NCBI RefSeq assembly: GCF_011927825.1
Contig: NZ_JAATJI010000001.1
Span: forward strand, 124,001 to 188,000
DNA: 64,000 nt
Source of the DNA: Polymorphobacter fuscus
Lineage (GTDB): Bacteria; Pseudomonadota; Alphaproteobacteria; Sphingomonadales; Sphingomonadaceae
Direction of reading: 5' to 3'
This document shows, in pieces, positions 27,675-37,585 of this stretch. Every line of letters starts with the position of its first letter. Within the stretch, counting starts at the first letter, position 1. The notes beneath the pieces were generated by a model. The model was not told the origin of the DNA. It did not search any database and was given only the letters and a program-made list of their open reading frames with translations. Position numbers and translations under genes: made by a program.

Positions 27675-27777
27675 ACCGGCAATCGTGCCGGTAACCACAT
27701 GCAGGGGCAACCCATCCGGTGTCGGCAACAGCCGAACATCCCCTGCAGCGGACCAACCGGATAGAGGAGAGAGACTT
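27675..27777 (+). promoter_or_regulatory. Structured 5' leader of rpsB
   Basis: The leader begins with a perfect 7-bp hairpin (ACCGGCA-ATCG-TGCCGGT, 27675-27692). An 8-bp stem follows (TGCAGGGG 27700-27707 with CCCCTGCA 27740-27747) that encloses a small hairpin TCGGC-AACA-GCCGA at 27722-27735. ATCCGGT (27714-27720) can pair instead with ACCGGAT (27756-27762), which touches the ribosome-binding site AGAGGAGAG (27763-27771). Two exclusive folds next to the start would suit feedback control by S2, as known for rpsB leaders in enterobacteria; here it is inference. Confidence 0.5.
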
Positions 27778-28608
27778 ATGGCGGCACCCGTCGTCACGAT
27801 GGCGCAGCTTTTGGAAGCCGGCGCCCACTTCGGTCACCAGACCCACCGCTGGAACCCGAAGATGAAGCCCTACATCTTCGGTGATCGCAACGGCGTTCAC
27901 ATCATCGACCTTTCGCAGTCCGTGCCGCTGTTCGCGCGCGCGCTCGATTTCGTCCGCGGCACCGTCCAGTCGGGCGGCAAGGTGCTGTTCGTCGGCACCA
28001 AGCGCCAGGCGCAGGAGCCGATCGCCGAGGCCGCACGCCGGTCGGGCCAGCATTATGTCAACCATCGTTGGCTGGGCGGCATGCTGACCAACTGGAAGAC
28101 GATTTCCGGATCGATCAAGAAGTTCAAGCAGCTCGAAGAGCAGCTGGCGGGCGACACGGTGGGCCTGACCAAGAAGGAAATCCTCAAGCTCACCCGCGAG
28201 CGTGACAAGTTCGAGCTGTCGCTCGGCGGCATCCGCGACATGGGCGGCCTGCCCGACGTGATCTTCATCATCGACGTCAACAAGGAAGAGCTGGCGGTCA
28301 AGGAAGCCAATGTCCTCGGCATTCCCGTCGTCGCCATCCTTGACACCAACACCGATCCGAGCGGCATCGCCTTCCCGATCCCGGGCAATGACGACGCCAG
28401 CCGGGCGATCCTGCTGTACGTCAACGCCATCGCCGACACGGTGATCGAGGCTCGCCAGGGCCGCGCCGCCGACCGCGGTGTCGATCTCGGGGCGCAGGAA
28501 GATGCACCCGTCGAGTTCGCCATTGCCGAGCCGGTTCTGGAAGCGGCACCGGTGCTGAGCGCCGAAGCCGCCATGGACGAAGCCGCTGCGGAAACGCCGG
28601 CGGCCTGA
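27778..28608 (+). CDS. rpsB: 30S ribosomal protein S2
   Basis: The 276-residue S2 protein of the small ribosomal subunit. It shows the full family pattern: [20 protein letters not shown] at the N-terminus, [15 protein letters not shown], the central coiled-coil hairpin containing [17 protein letters not shown], and [20 protein letters not shown]. The last ~35 residues form an Ala/Glu-rich acidic tail, a common extension in alphaproteobacteria that makes it longer than the E. coli protein. The ATG at 27778 is fixed by a strong GAGGAGAGAG site. It heads the conserved rpsB-tsf-pyrH-frr order. Confidence 0.98.
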   Translation: MAAPVVTMAQLLEAGAHFGHQTHRWNPKMKPYIFGDRNGVHIIDLSQSVPLFARALDFVRGTVQSGGKVLFVGTKRQAQEPIAEAARRSGQHYVNHRWLGGMLTNWKTISGSIKKFKQLEEQLAGDTVGLTKKEILKLTRERDKFELSLGGIRDMGGLPDVIFIIDVNKEELAVKEANVLGIPVVAILDTNTDPSGIAFPIPGNDDASRAILLYVNAIADTVIEARQGRAADRGVDLGAQEDAPVEFAIAEPVLEAAPVLSAEAAMDEAAAETPAA

Positions 28609-28617
28609 CGGTGCGGC

Positions 28618-28729
28618 CGGCCTTCGGGCCGACGCTGAAAATGCGAAGCAGGCCGGGCGCATCCCTTTGCGTCCGGCTGTTTCCGCAAAGCCTGTCACAA
28701 GATTGCAAGATTGGCCGTCCATCGGCCAA
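28618..28729 (+). terminator. Hairpin-rich rpsB-tsf spacer, possible attenuator
   Basis: Three stems lie between the two genes: CGGCC-TTCG-GGCCG at 28618-28631; a 10-bp stem with one G-T pair at 28652-28677 (GCCGGGCGCA / TGCGTCCGGC), followed by TGTTT; and TTGGCCG / CGGCCAA at 28711-28729. The middle one looks most like a partial terminator, which would lower tsf relative to rpsB. No separate tsf promoter was recognised. Confidence 0.45.
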
Positions 28730-28757
28730 CCAGACCCGCAAACAAGGAGCCGATACG

Positions 28758-29684
28758 ATGGCCGACATTACCGCAACCATGGTCAAGGACCTGCGCGACC
28801 GCACCGGCGCCGGCATGATGGACTGCAAGAAGGCATTGAACGAAACCGCCGGTGACATGGAAGCGGCCGTCGACTGGCTGCGCACCAAGGGTCTTGCCGC
28901 CGCCGCCAAGAAGGCCGGTCGCACCGCCGCCGAGGGCCTGATCGGCGTCACCGTCGCCGGCAAGCGCGGCGCCATGGTGGAAGTCAATTCGGAAACCGAT
29001 TTCGTCGCCAAGAACGACACGTTCCAGGGCTTTGTCCGCACCGTCACCGAAATCGCCGCCGAACTGGGCAGCGATGTCCAGGCACTGCTGTCGGCGTCCT
29101 ATCCGGAAAGCGATGGCAGCGTGCACGACAAGCTGACCCATAATGTCGCCACCATCGGCGAGCACCAGTCGCTGCGCCGCGCCGCGATCGTGGAAGTCGA
29201 GCAGGGCGTCGTCACCTCCTATGTCCACAACGCCACGGCGTCGGGGCTGGGCAAGATCGGCGTTCTCGTCGGGTTGGAAAGCGCCGCGTCGGCGGACGTT
29301 CTGGAACCACTGGGCAAGCAGATTGCCATGCACATCGCCGCCGCCAACCCGCTGGCGCTGGACGAGGCCGGTCTCGACCAGTCGCTGGTCGAGCGGGAAC
29401 GGGCGATCGCACGTGAAAAGGCCGCGACGTCGGGCAAGCCGGCCGAGATCATCGAAAAGATGATCGAAGGCGGGGTGCGCAAGTACGCCCAGGAAAATTC
29501 GCTGCTGACCCAGGTGTTCGTGATCGACGGCAAGTCCAAGGTCGCCGATATCGTCGCCGCCGCCGCCAAGGCCGCCGGCACGCCGATCACGATCAGCAGC
29601 TTCGTCCGGCTGCAGCTCGGTGAAGGCATCGAGCGCGAAGAGAAGGACTTTGCCGCCGAAGTGGCGGCCGCTGCCGGCATGTAA
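28758..29684 (+). CDS. tsf: Elongation factor Ts
   Basis: The 308-residue guanine-nucleotide exchange factor for EF-Tu. The N-terminal UBA-like domain reads [20 protein letters not shown], and the core domain has the signature [13 protein letters not shown], where the TDFVA residues contact EF-Tu. The C-terminal half holds [20 protein letters not shown], also conserved. The length is normal. The start is fixed by AAGGAG at 28744-28749. It lies 149 bases after rpsB in the usual order and is followed by a strong hairpin before pyrH. Confidence 0.98.
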   Translation: MADITATMVKDLRDRTGAGMMDCKKALNETAGDMEAAVDWLRTKGLAAAAKKAGRTAAEGLIGVTVAGKRGAMVEVNSETDFVAKNDTFQGFVRTVTEIAAELGSDVQALLSASYPESDGSVHDKLTHNVATIGEHQSLRRAAIVEVEQGVVTSYVHNATASGLGKIGVLVGLESAASADVLEPLGKQIAMHIAAANPLALDEAGLDQSLVERERAIAREKAATSGKPAEIIEKMIEGGVRKYAQENSLLTQVFVIDGKSKVADIVAAAAKAAGTPITISSFVRLQLGEGIEREEKDFAAEVAAAAGM

Positions 29685-29691
29685 CGGCCTT

Positions 29692-29722
29692 GTGCCAGGG
29701 GGCGGTCTGCGCCCCTTGGCAC
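29692..29722 (+). terminator. Hairpin after tsf
   Basis: A 13-bp stem (GTGCCAGGGGGCG with CGCCCCTTGGCAC, one G-T pair) with a 5-base loop follows the tsf stop by 7 bases. There is no T run, so it may act as a terminator that needs help, or as an RNA-stability element between tsf and pyrH. Confidence 0.55.
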
Positions 29723-29780
29723 CACTGCCGCGCCTGACTAGGGTGCGCGCGCGTTGACATCCGGGAGAAGATGACAAGTC

Positions 29781-30497
29781 ATGCAACGGTCCGGCTTCAA
29801 GCGCATATTGCTCAAATTGTCCGGCGAAGCGCTGATGGGCACGGGCCAATACGGCATCGACCCTGCGGAAACGGCGCGGATTGCCGGTGAGGTCAAGCTT
29901 GCCCATGACGCCGGCTATGAATTGTGCCTCGTCGTCGGCGGCGGCAACATCTTCCGCGGCCTGGCGGCTGCCGCCAAGGGGTTCGACCGTGGCAGCGCCG
30001 ATTACATGGGCATGCTGGCGACGGTGATGAACGCGCTGGCGGTGCAGAACGCGCTCGAGAATGTCGGCGTCCATACTCGGGTGCAGTCGGCGATCCCGAT
30101 GCCATCGGTGTGCGAACCCTATATCCGCCGCCGGGCCGAGCGGCATATCGAAAAGGGCCGGGTGGTGATCTTTGCCGCCGGCACCGGCAATCCGTTCTTC
30201 ACCACCGATACCGGCGCCGCGCTGCGCGCTGCCGAGATGAATTGCGACGCCTTGCTCAAGGGCACGTCGGTCGATGGGGTCTATGACGCCGATCCAAAGC
30301 TGGTTCCGACAGCGAAGCGCTATCAGACCTTGAGCTTTTCCAAGGTCCTCGCCGACAATCTCAAGGTCATGGACGCCAGCGCGGTGTCGATGTGCCGCGA
30401 CAATGACATTCCCATCGTCGTCTTCAACATTCGCGAGGCCGGCACGCTGGCAGCGGTGTTGCGCGGCGAGGGCACTTCGACCATCGTGATGAACTGA
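29781..30497 (+). CDS. pyrH: Uridylate kinase (UMP kinase)
   Basis: A 238-residue amino-acid-kinase-fold enzyme that phosphorylates UMP to UDP, the committed step to all pyrimidine nucleoside triphosphates; bacterial forms are hexamers controlled by GTP and UTP. Motifs: [11 protein letters not shown] at the start, GGGNIFRG for phosphate binding, [20 protein letters not shown] and [15 protein letters not shown] for the nucleotides. Length and ends are normal. A GGGAGAAG site precedes the ATG. The frr gene follows after 11 bases, and the two are probably co-transcribed. Confidence 0.98.
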   Translation: MQRSGFKRILLKLSGEALMGTGQYGIDPAETARIAGEVKLAHDAGYELCLVVGGGNIFRGLAAAAKGFDRGSADYMGMLATVMNALAVQNALENVGVHTRVQSAIPMPSVCEPYIRRRAERHIEKGRVVIFAAGTGNPFFTTDTGAALRAAEMNCDALLKGTSVDGVYDADPKLVPTAKRYQTLSFSKVLADNLKVMDASAVSMCRDNDIPIVVFNIREAGTLAAVLRGEGTSTIVMN

Positions 30498-30508
30498 GGA
30501 GCCGAACA

Positions 30509-31078
30509 GTGGCTGAATTCGAACCGGGCCCGTGGAAGGCCGATCTTGACCGCCGCACGACGGGGGCGATCGAGGCGTTAAAGCACGATCTGCAAGGCCT
30601 GCGTACCGGCCGCGCCAACACCAGCCTGCTCGACCCGGTGACGGTCGAAGTCTATGGTTCGGCGATGCCGCTAGCGCAGGTCGCCACGGTGACGGCGCCC
30701 GAACCGCGGATGCTGAGCGTCCAGGTCTGGGACAAGTCGAACGTGACGCCGGTGGAAAAGGCCATTCGCTCGGCCGGGCTGGGGCTCAACCCGATCACCG
30801 ACGGCCAGACGCTGCGGCTTCCCATTCCCGACATGACCGAAGAACGCCGCAAGGAAATGGCCAAGCTGGCGTCGAGCTATGCCGAAAAGGCCAAGATCGC
30901 CGCGCGCAACGTGCGACGCGATGGCATGGAAGCGCTGAAAGCCGCTGAAAAGAAGGGCAAGATCAGCCAGGACGAGCAGAAAAAGCTGGAAACCGAGCTG
31001 CAGAAGATCACCGACAAGTCGATGGTCGACATCGACGCCGCCGCCGCCGCCAAGGAAAAGGAAATCCTCGGCAAGTGA
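30509..31078 (+). CDS. frr: Ribosome recycling factor
   Basis: A 189-residue L-shaped protein that splits the post-termination ribosome together with EF-G. Family features: the helix [56 protein letters not shown] and the Lys-rich C-terminal helices with [20 protein letters not shown]. The start is GTG at 30509, set by GAGGAG at 30496-30501. The N-terminus is a few residues longer than in E. coli. The stop overlaps the GTG start of uppS (GTGA), coupling translation of the two genes. Confidence 0.97.
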   Translation: MAEFEPGPWKADLDRRTTGAIEALKHDLQGLRTGRANTSLLDPVTVEVYGSAMPLAQVATVTAPEPRMLSVQVWDKSNVTPVEKAIRSAGLGLNPITDGQTLRLPIPDMTEERRKEMAKLASSYAEKAKIAARNVRRDGMEALKAAEKKGKISQDEQKKLETELQKITDKSMVDIDAAAAAKEKEILGK

Positions 31079-31806
31079 GCACGGCGGCCGCCTCGCTGGG
31101 TGATGGCGCCGCTGGGCTGCGCCATCTGGCGATCATCATGGACGGCAATGGCCGCTGGGCCAAGGCGCGCCGCCTGCCGCGGATTGCCGGACACCGGGCC
31201 GGGGTGGAGGCGGTGCGCCGCGTCGTCGAGGCGGCGCCCGATCTCGGTATCGAAGTGCTGACGCTCTATGCCTTCAGTTCCGAAAACTGGAAGCGGCCGG
31301 CCGACGAAGTCGCCGACCTGATGGGTTTGCTGCGCCACTATATCCAGTCCGAAATCAACGCATTGCACAAAAATGGTGTGCGCCTGGATTTTATCGGCAA
31401 CTATCGTGCGTTGAAACCCGACCTGGTCGCGATGCTCGATGCGGCGCGGGTCAAGACGGCCGGGAATACGCGGCTGACGCTGATCATGGCGCTCAACTAT
31501 GGCGGCCAGGACGAGATGATGCGCGCCGCGAAATCGCTGGCGCGCGACGTTGCGGCGGGAACCCTGTCGCCCGAGGCCATTACCGTCGAGACGCTGGCGG
31601 CGCGGCTCGACACGGCGGCACTGCCGCCGCCCGATCTGGTGTTGCGCACGTCGGGCGAAATGCGGCTGTCCAACTTCCTGTTGTGGCAGTCGGCCTATGC
31701 CGAATTCGTCGCCACCGACACGTTGTGGCCCGATTTCAACGCCCAGGCGCTGGCCGACGCCGTGGCCGAATTCGCGACGCGCGAGCGGCGTTTTGGCGGC
31801 CGCTGA
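31075..31806 (+). CDS. uppS: Isoprenyl transferase (undecaprenyl diphosphate synthase)
   Basis: A 243-residue cis-prenyltransferase that condenses isopentenyl diphosphate units onto farnesyl diphosphate, giving the lipid carrier for peptidoglycan and surface polysaccharides. The catalytic Asp23 is in [38 protein letters not shown] and the C-terminal [20 protein letters not shown] with [11 protein letters not shown] are all as in the family. The GTG start overlaps the frr stop. It is the first gene of the envelope block running through cdsA, dxr, rseP and bamA. Confidence 0.97.
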   Translation: MSTAAASLGDGAAGLRHLAIIMDGNGRWAKARRLPRIAGHRAGVEAVRRVVEAAPDLGIEVLTLYAFSSENWKRPADEVADLMGLLRHYIQSEINALHKNGVRLDFIGNYRALKPDLVAMLDAARVKTAGNTRLTLIMALNYGGQDEMMRAAKSLARDVAAGTLSPEAITVETLAARLDTAALPPPDLVLRTSGEMRLSNFLLWQSAYAEFVATDTLWPDFNAQALADAVAEFATRERRFGGR

Positions 31807-32641
31807 GCGTAACCCGCTGCTGCTGCGGATCGTCACCGGCGTCGCGCTGGTCGCGCTGGCGCTCGCAGCGGTATGGGTCGGCGGCACGGCCTATACGGCT
31901 CTGGTCGCGGCGGCGACGCTGCTGATGTTCGGCGAATGGGGTGTGATGCACCGGATGGCGCGGCTGGTGATGCGCGCTGGGCTGGTCATCCTGGCCGGCG
32001 TGATCCTGCTCATGTCGTTCGGCCGGTCGGCCGAAGCGATGCTGTTGCTCGGTTTCGGCGCCATCATCATCGGCTTTTTCGCGGCGTCGCTAGGGCGCAG
32101 CATCCCGGCGGGCGGCGTTACGGCGCGGGTCGATCGGGCTGGCGGCCGCGCGGCGGCGATGGGCTTGCTCTATTGCGGGCTGCCGGCGCTGGCGCTGTTG
32201 TGGCTGCGCGGGCTTTCGCTTGGACTGGCGGCGACGGTGTTCGTGCTGGTCTGCGTCTGGGCGACCGATATCGGCGCCTTTTTTGCCGGCCGTGCGATCG
32301 GCGGGGCGCGGCTTGCGCCATCGATCAGCCCCAACAAGACCTGGGCGGGCGCGGTCGGCGGGGTGATCGGCGCGATGGTCGTCGCCGGCGGGCTTGCCAT
32401 CGCCTATCTGGCGCGGGTCGGCGGCACCGGTGGAATCGCGTTCATCGGCATCGCCGGCGCGCTGGCAGTGTTGTCGGTGCTCGGTGATTTGTTCGAAAGC
32501 TGGTTGAAACGCCGGGCTGGCGTCAAGGATTCAGGCTCTATCCTGCCGGGCCATGGCGGGGTCATGGATCGGCTCGACGGGCTGGTTCCCGTGGCAGTGG
32601 CGGGCGCCGGCGTGTTTGCCGTGACGGGATGGGCCGGATGA
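31793..32641 (+). CDS. cdsA: Phosphatidate cytidylyltransferase
   Basis: A polytopic inner-membrane enzyme of about 282 residues making CDP-diacylglycerol from phosphatidate and CTP, the entry to phospholipids. About eight hydrophobic segments are present, and the family signature near the C-terminus reads LKRRAGVKDSGSILPGHGG followed by VMDRLDG; the central WATDIGAFFAGRAIGG and SPNKTWAGAVGG blocks are also typical. No ATG is available at the right place: the first suitable codon is TTG at 31793, inside the end of uppS (14-base overlap), so the exact start is uncertain. The stop overlaps the dxr start. Confidence 0.93.
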   Translation: MAAAERNPLLLRIVTGVALVALALAAVWVGGTAYTALVAAATLLMFGEWGVMHRMARLVMRAGLVILAGVILLMSFGRSAEAMLLLGFGAIIIGFFAASLGRSIPAGGVTARVDRAGGRAAAMGLLYCGLPALALLWLRGLSLGLAATVFVLVCVWATDIGAFFAGRAIGGARLAPSISPNKTWAGAVGGVIGAMVVAGGLAIAYLARVGGTGGIAFIGIAGALAVLSVLGDLFESWLKRRAGVKDSGSILPGHGGVMDRLDGLVPVAVAGAGVFAVTGWAG

Positions 32642-33798
32642 CACGAAGCTTGACGATTTTGGGCGCCACCGGATCGGTGGGAAGCCAGGCGCTTGACCTG
32701 GTCGCGCGCAACCCCGGCCGCTGGTCGGTCGAGGCGCTGACCGCCAACAGTGACGTCGATGGGCTGGCACGTGCCGCGATCGCCTGTGGGGCCCGCTTTG
32801 CGGCCATCGCCGATGCCTCGGCGCATGCGGCGCTCAGGGACGCGCTCGCCGGCACCGACGTCGAAACCGGTGCCGGGCCGGAAGCGATCTGCGAGGCGGC
32901 GCGGCGCCCGGGGGACATCGTGCTGACCGCCATTGTCGGCGCGGCGGGGCTGGCCCCCACGCTGGCGGCGGTGGAACGCGGCGCGACGCTGGCGATCGCC
33001 AACAAGGAGACGCTTGTGTGCGCGGGGCCGGTGGTCACGGCGGCGGCGGCGGCGAGTGGCGCGCGGTTGTTGCCGGTCGATAGCGAACATAACGCCATCT
33101 TCCAGGTGTTCGACCATGACCAGCCCGACCGGGTGGCGAAGATCATCCTGACATGCAGCGGCGGGCCTTTCCGGACTTTCAGCCGCAACGACATGGCGGC
33201 GGTGACGGTGGCGCAGGCGTGCAAGCATCCGGTGTGGTCGATGGGGGCGAAGATCTCGGTCGATTCGGCGACGCTTATGAACAAGGGCCTCGAACTCATC
33301 GAGGCGCATCATCTTTTTCCCGTCGGTGTCGATCGGCTCGATGTCATCGTCCACCCGCAATCGGTCGTCCATTCGATGGTCGAATATGTCGACGGGTCGG
33401 TTCTGGCGCAGCTCGGCACGCCCGACATGCGCATACCGATCGCCTATGCGATGGCCTGGCCCGAGCGCATCGCCACGCCGGCAACCCGGCTCGACCTCGC
33501 AAGCGTCGGCAAGCTCGAATTCGAAGCGCCTGATCTGCAACGTTTTCCGTGTCTGCAGCTGGCATGGGACGCGCTGCGTGCCGGCGGCTCGGCGCCCTGC
33601 ATCCTCAACGCGGCGAATGAAGTCGCCGTGGCGGCGTTCATCGCCGGGCAAGTTGGTTTCCTCGATATCGATGCCATTGTTTCGGCCACATTGGCGCGTA
33701 TCGCATCGGGACCGGTCGGATCGCTGGCCGAGGTCGTCGCAATCGATGCCGAAGCCCGCGCCGGGGCACAGGCCGAGGTTACACGCCGCGCCGCTTAG
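32638..33798 (+). CDS. dxr: 1-deoxy-D-xylulose 5-phosphate reductoisomerase
   Basis: A 386-residue enzyme of the non-mevalonate pathway converting DXP to MEP with NADPH and a divalent metal. The Rossmann motif is LGATGSVGSQALDL at the N-terminus. The metal ligands lie in LPVDSEHNAIFQ, and the flexible loop and substrate-binding stretch are CSGGPFRTF and HPVWSMGAKISVDSATLMNK. The ATG at 32638 overlaps the cdsA stop (ATGA); an ATG nine bases earlier is less likely. It supplies the isoprenoid units that uppS, three genes upstream of rseP, consumes. Confidence 0.97.
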   Translation: MTRSLTILGATGSVGSQALDLVARNPGRWSVEALTANSDVDGLARAAIACGARFAAIADASAHAALRDALAGTDVETGAGPEAICEAARRPGDIVLTAIVGAAGLAPTLAAVERGATLAIANKETLVCAGPVVTAAAAASGARLLPVDSEHNAIFQVFDHDQPDRVAKIILTCSGGPFRTFSRNDMAAVTVAQACKHPVWSMGAKISVDSATLMNKGLELIEAHHLFPVGVDRLDVIVHPQSVVHSMVEYVDGSVLAQLGTPDMRIPIAYAMAWPERIATPATRLDLASVGKLEFEAPDLQRFPCLQLAWDALRAGGSAPCILNAANEVAVAAFIAGQVGFLDIDAIVSATLARIASGPVGSLAEVVAIDAEARAGAQAEVTRRAA

Positions 33799-33806
33799 GA
33801 GGGCAC

Positions 33807-34952
33807 ATGACCGATCTGCTGCCCCAGCCGGGGATTCTCTTCACGCTTGCGACCTATATCGTGATGGTGGCCATCCTGGTCGTCGTCCACGAAGGCGGCC
33901 ATTACCTCGCCGGGCGCTATTTCGGTGTGAAGATCGACGCCTTTGCCTTTGGTTTCGGACGAGAATTGTTCGGCTATGACGATTCCCGCGGCACGCGTTG
34001 GAAGTTCAACCTGATCCCGCTCGGCGGTTATGTGAAGTTCACCGGCGATATGAACGCCGCCAGCCAGCCCGACCCGCAGCTGGCCGCGCTGCCAGCCTCC
34101 GAACGTGCCGAGCTGTTCCTGTTCAAGCCCTTGTGGCAACGGGCGATCATCGTCGCGGCGGGGCCGCTGATCAATTTTGCCTTTGCCATCCTGATTCTCG
34201 CCGGCGTCTACATGGCGCTCGGCCACCCATCGACGCCGCCGGTGGTCTCGGCGGTCGTTGCCGATGGTCCGGCGGCTGCTGCAGGCATTCGCCCGGGCGA
34301 CCGGATCACCGCCATCGACGGCAGTTCGGTCGACCGCTTCGAAGATATCGCCAATGCGGCGATGACCAGCGCCGGGGCGCCGATGACGGTGGCGTTCGAA
34401 CGCGCCGGTGTCGAAAAGACCGTCACCGTCACGCCCAAGATCGTTGAAACGGTCGATCGCTTTGGCGGCGTGGTGCGCCATGGGCGCCTGGGGATCGCCC
34501 GCAGCGGCGCGCAAGTTGTCGAAAACGTCGGTCCGATCAATGCGCTGCGCTATGGCGTGGCGGATACCTGGGGCATCACCGTTTCGATTGCGCGCACGAT
34601 CCGCCAGATCGTCATGGGGGAGCGCAGCCTCGATGAACTCGGCGGGCCGATCAAGACCGGCCAGGTCACCGGGCAGCAGGCTTCGCTCGGCGTGCTGTCG
34701 TTCATCGTCTTCATGGCATTCTTTTCGATAAACCTGGGCTTCATCAACCTCATCCCGATCCCGATGCTGGACGGCGGGCATCTTCTCCTCTACGCGGTCG
34801 AGGCCGTTCGGCGGCAGCCTATCGGTGCCAAAGTGCAGGAATGGGCGTTCATGTCGGGTTTTGCCGCCATCATGTCGTTGATGGTCGTGCTCACCTGGAA
34901 TGACCTTGGCGCCGTCGGGGTGTGGGCGAGGGTAGCATCCTGGCTGAGTTGA
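33807..34952 (+). CDS. rseP: RIP metalloprotease (RseP/MmpA)
   Basis: A 381-residue zinc protease that cuts inside the membrane, known to process anti-sigma factors and leftover signal peptides. The zinc site is HEGGH at 28-32 in the first membrane helix. The third ligand, an Asp, lies in NLIPIPMLDGGHLLLY close to the C-terminus. One periplasmic PDZ domain is present around residues 140-230 (GIRPGDRITAIDGSSV), whereas E. coli RseP has two, as expected for the alphaproteobacterial MmpA type. It is followed at once by bamA, as in most proteobacteria. Confidence 0.96.
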   Translation: MTDLLPQPGILFTLATYIVMVAILVVVHEGGHYLAGRYFGVKIDAFAFGFGRELFGYDDSRGTRWKFNLIPLGGYVKFTGDMNAASQPDPQLAALPASERAELFLFKPLWQRAIIVAAGPLINFAFAILILAGVYMALGHPSTPPVVSAVVADGPAAAAGIRPGDRITAIDGSSVDRFEDIANAAMTSAGAPMTVAFERAGVEKTVTVTPKIVETVDRFGGVVRHGRLGIARSGAQVVENVGPINALRYGVADTWGITVSIARTIRQIVMGERSLDELGGPIKTGQVTGQQASLGVLSFIVFMAFFSINLGFINLIPIPMLDGGHLLLYAVEAVRRQPIGAKVQEWAFMSGFAAIMSLMVVLTWNDLGAVGVWARVASWLS

Positions 34953-35005
34953 CGGCGCGGGCGGGCGAGTTGAGGCAGTCGGGTGGCAGTAAGGACGGAC
35001 TTCGC

Positions 35006-37585
35006 GTGAATCATACGTTCGGGCAGCAGCGTTTGGCGCCACGCCTGATTTCAACCTTTCTGATTTCCACCATGCTGGCGACGCCGGCAATGGCGCAGCG
35101 TCAGCGCCGCGGCCAGGATGCGCCGCCACCGCCGCCACCGGTACCGGTGGAAGCGCCGGTCGCCGAGGCGCCGGTGGCTACCGTTGCACCGGGCGCTGTC
35201 AGCAGCGTTGTTCGCGCGGTCATCGTGCGCGGCACCGAGCGGCTCGAGCCTGAAACCGTGCGGTCGTACATCAACCTGAGCATCGGCGACCGCTATGACC
35301 GGGAACGGCTCGACCAGGCGGTCAAGGCGCTTTATGCGTCCGAACTGTTCGCCGACGCGACGATCCGCGACGACAACGGCACGCTGATCGTCGAGGTGAA
35401 GGAAAATCCGGTGATCAACCGGATCGTCATCGAAGGCGGCAAGCGCGTCAAGGAAGACAAGATCCGCGAGGAAATCCGGTTGGCGCCGCGGCAGATCTTC
35501 ACCCGGTCCAAGGCCCGCGCCGATGTCGGCCGCATTCTGGAGCTTTATCGCCGTTCGGGACGGTTCGCGGCGTCGATCGAGCCCAAGATCATCCAGCTCG
35601 AACAGAACCGCGTCGATGTGGTGTTTGAGATCCAGGAGGGGCCGAAGTCGAAGGTCCGCCAGATCAACATCCTGGGCAACGAGAAATTCTCCGAAAAGGA
35701 GATCCGTTCGTCGATGGCCACCAAACAGGCGCGCGCCTGGCGGTTCTTCACCTCCAACGACACTTACGACCCGGATCGTCTGGCCTATGACGCACAGAAG
35801 CTGCGGCAATTCTACCTGACCGAGGGCTATGCCGATTTTCGCGTCGTTTCGACGGTCGCCGAGCTGACGCCCGACAAGAAGGACTTCATCGTCACCTATG
35901 TGCTCGACGAGGGCGAGCGTTACAAATTCGGCAAGGTCGAGTTGGACAGCCAGATTCGCGACATCAAGCCCAAGGAGTTTCAATCGCTGATCCGCGTCAA
36001 GGCGGGTGACTGGTACAATGCCCAGAAGATCGAGGACACGGTCGAATCGCTGACCGAAACCGCTGGGCTCCTCGGCTATGCCTTCGCCGATGTGCGGCCG
36101 CAGTTCGACCGCGACAAGGAAAAGCACGAGATGAACGTGACCTTCGCCATTGGCGAAGCGCCGCGTGTCTATGTCGAGCGGATCCAGATCAACGGCAACA
36201 CGACGACGCTCGACACGGTCATCCGCCGCGAATTCCGTCTGGCCGAAGGCGATGCGTTCAATTCGATCAAGGTGCGCCGTACCAGTGATCGGTTGAAGGG
36301 GCTGGGCTATTTCCAGGAGAAGCTCGAGATCGAGCAGAAACCCGGCAGTTCGCCCGACAAGGTGATCCTTGAAGCCAATGTGCAGGAACGACCGACCGGC
36401 GAGTTGCAGGTTTCGGCCGGGTTCTCGAGCATCGAACGCTTCATCCTGTCGCTGTCGATCCGCCAGCGCAACTTCCGTGGCCGCGGTCAAGAGCTGCGGG
36501 CGTCGGCGAATTTGTCGAGCTATTCCAAGTCGATCGAGGCAGGCTTTACCGAGCCATATCTGTTCGGGCGCAACCTGGCGTTGGGCTTCGACGTGTTCCG
36601 CCGCGACTTCCGGTCGTTCCGCTTCACCAGCAACAACACGCGTGACACGACCTACACCCAGGTTTCGACCGGCTTCCAGGTGCGCACCGGCTTCTCGATC
36701 ACCGAATTCTGGGCAGCGTCGCTGCGCTATGGCCTGAGCCGCGAAGAAATCGGCCTCGATGAATTGGTGTTCTTCACCAATGGTGTCTGCGACCCACTGC
36801 TCGCCGGCCGCTATCTGTGCGAAGCGATCGGCAAGCGCACGATCTCGTCGATCGGTTATTCGATCATCTACAACAATCTGAACAACAATCTGCGGCCATC
36901 GGCGGGCCAGCGCTTCACCTTCAGCCAGGATCTGGCCGGCGTTCCGATCGGGGTCAAATATCTCCGGTCGCGCGTCAATTACGACTGGTATCACAATCTG
37001 TTCGGCAGCGGCTTCGTGCTCAACATCGGCGGCGAGGCGGGCGCCATCTTCGGCTATGGCGGGCGCGACGTTCTGCTGACCGACCGCTTCTTCCTCGGCC
37101 AGCCTCAGATGCGCGGCTTCAACATCCGCGGCGTCGGACCGCGTGTGCTGCGGCGGCCGCTCGATGCCGACGGCAATATCGTGACGGACCGCCAGCAGGC
37201 CACCGACGATGCGCTCGGCGGCAAGGCCTATTATCTGGCGCGCGCCGAAATCCAGCTGCCGCTGGGCTCGGCGATCAGCGAGCTGGGGCTGCGTCCCTCG
37301 ATCTTCACCGATGTCGGTGCGGTCTGGAACGTCAAGGCGCCTCAGACCGTCTGCCTCAACGGTCCGACGACGACATTCGCCGAATGCGCGCCGTACAATG
37401 GCTCGTCGCTGGGGTTCCGCGAGGAGTTCCTCGGCAACACGCCCAGCCCGCGGCTTTCGGTCGGTATCGGCGTCAACTGGAACTCGCCGTTCGGGCCATT
37501 CCGCTTCGATCTGGCCAAGGCCCTGCTCAAGCAGCCTGGCGACGACACGCAGTTGTTTCAATTTAACGTAGGGACCCAATTCTGA
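35006..37585 (+). CDS. bamA: Outer-membrane assembly factor BamA
   Basis: An 859-residue outer-membrane protein that folds and inserts beta-barrel proteins. A signal peptide ends at TPAMAQ near residue 30, followed by a short Pro-rich linker. Five POTRA domains follow, the first opening with VVRAVIVRGTERLEPETVRSYINL-like beta-alpha-alpha-beta pattern, and the barrel contains the conserved loop motif MRGFNIRGVG (usual VRGF). It ends with the expected terminal Phe (FNVGTQF). The GTG at 35006 is chosen because it has AAGGA ten bases upstream and directly precedes a proper signal peptide; the frame is open back into the end of rseP. Confidence 0.97.
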   Translation: MNHTFGQQRLAPRLISTFLISTMLATPAMAQRQRRGQDAPPPPPPVPVEAPVAEAPVATVAPGAVSSVVRAVIVRGTERLEPETVRSYINLSIGDRYDRERLDQAVKALYASELFADATIRDDNGTLIVEVKENPVINRIVIEGGKRVKEDKIREEIRLAPRQIFTRSKARADVGRILELYRRSGRFAASIEPKIIQLEQNRVDVVFEIQEGPKSKVRQINILGNEKFSEKEIRSSMATKQARAWRFFTSNDTYDPDRLAYDAQKLRQFYLTEGYADFRVVSTVAELTPDKKDFIVTYVLDEGERYKFGKVELDSQIRDIKPKEFQSLIRVKAGDWYNAQKIEDTVESLTETAGLLGYAFADVRPQFDRDKEKHEMNVTFAIGEAPRVYVERIQINGNTTTLDTVIRREFRLAEGDAFNSIKVRRTSDRLKGLGYFQEKLEIEQKPGSSPDKVILEANVQERPTGELQVSAGFSSIERFILSLSIRQRNFRGRGQELRASANLSSYSKSIEAGFTEPYLFGRNLALGFDVFRRDFRSFRFTSNNTRDTTYTQVSTGFQVRTGFSITEFWAASLRYGLSREEIGLDELVFFTNGVCDPLLAGRYLCEAIGKRTISSIGYSIIYNNLNNNLRPSAGQRFTFSQDLAGVPIGVKYLRSRVNYDWYHNLFGSGFVLNIGGEAGAIFGYGGRDVLLTDRFFLGQPQMRGFNIRGVGPRVLRRPLDADGNIVTDRQQATDDALGGKAYYLARAEIQLPLGSAISELGLRPSIFTDVGAVWNVKAPQTVCLNGPTTTFAECAPYNGSSLGFREEFLGNTPSPRLSVGIGVNWNSPFGPFRFDLAKALLKQPGDDTQLFQFNVGTQF

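Noticed and set aside
29754..29759. TTGACA as -35 box for pyrH
   Set aside because: A matching -10 box would fall on the pyrH start codon, and the sequence there (AGTCAT) does not fit.
35051..37579. An 842-codon open frame on the minus strand
   Set aside because: It lies opposite bamA over nearly its whole length. Long antisense frames are expected at this GC content.
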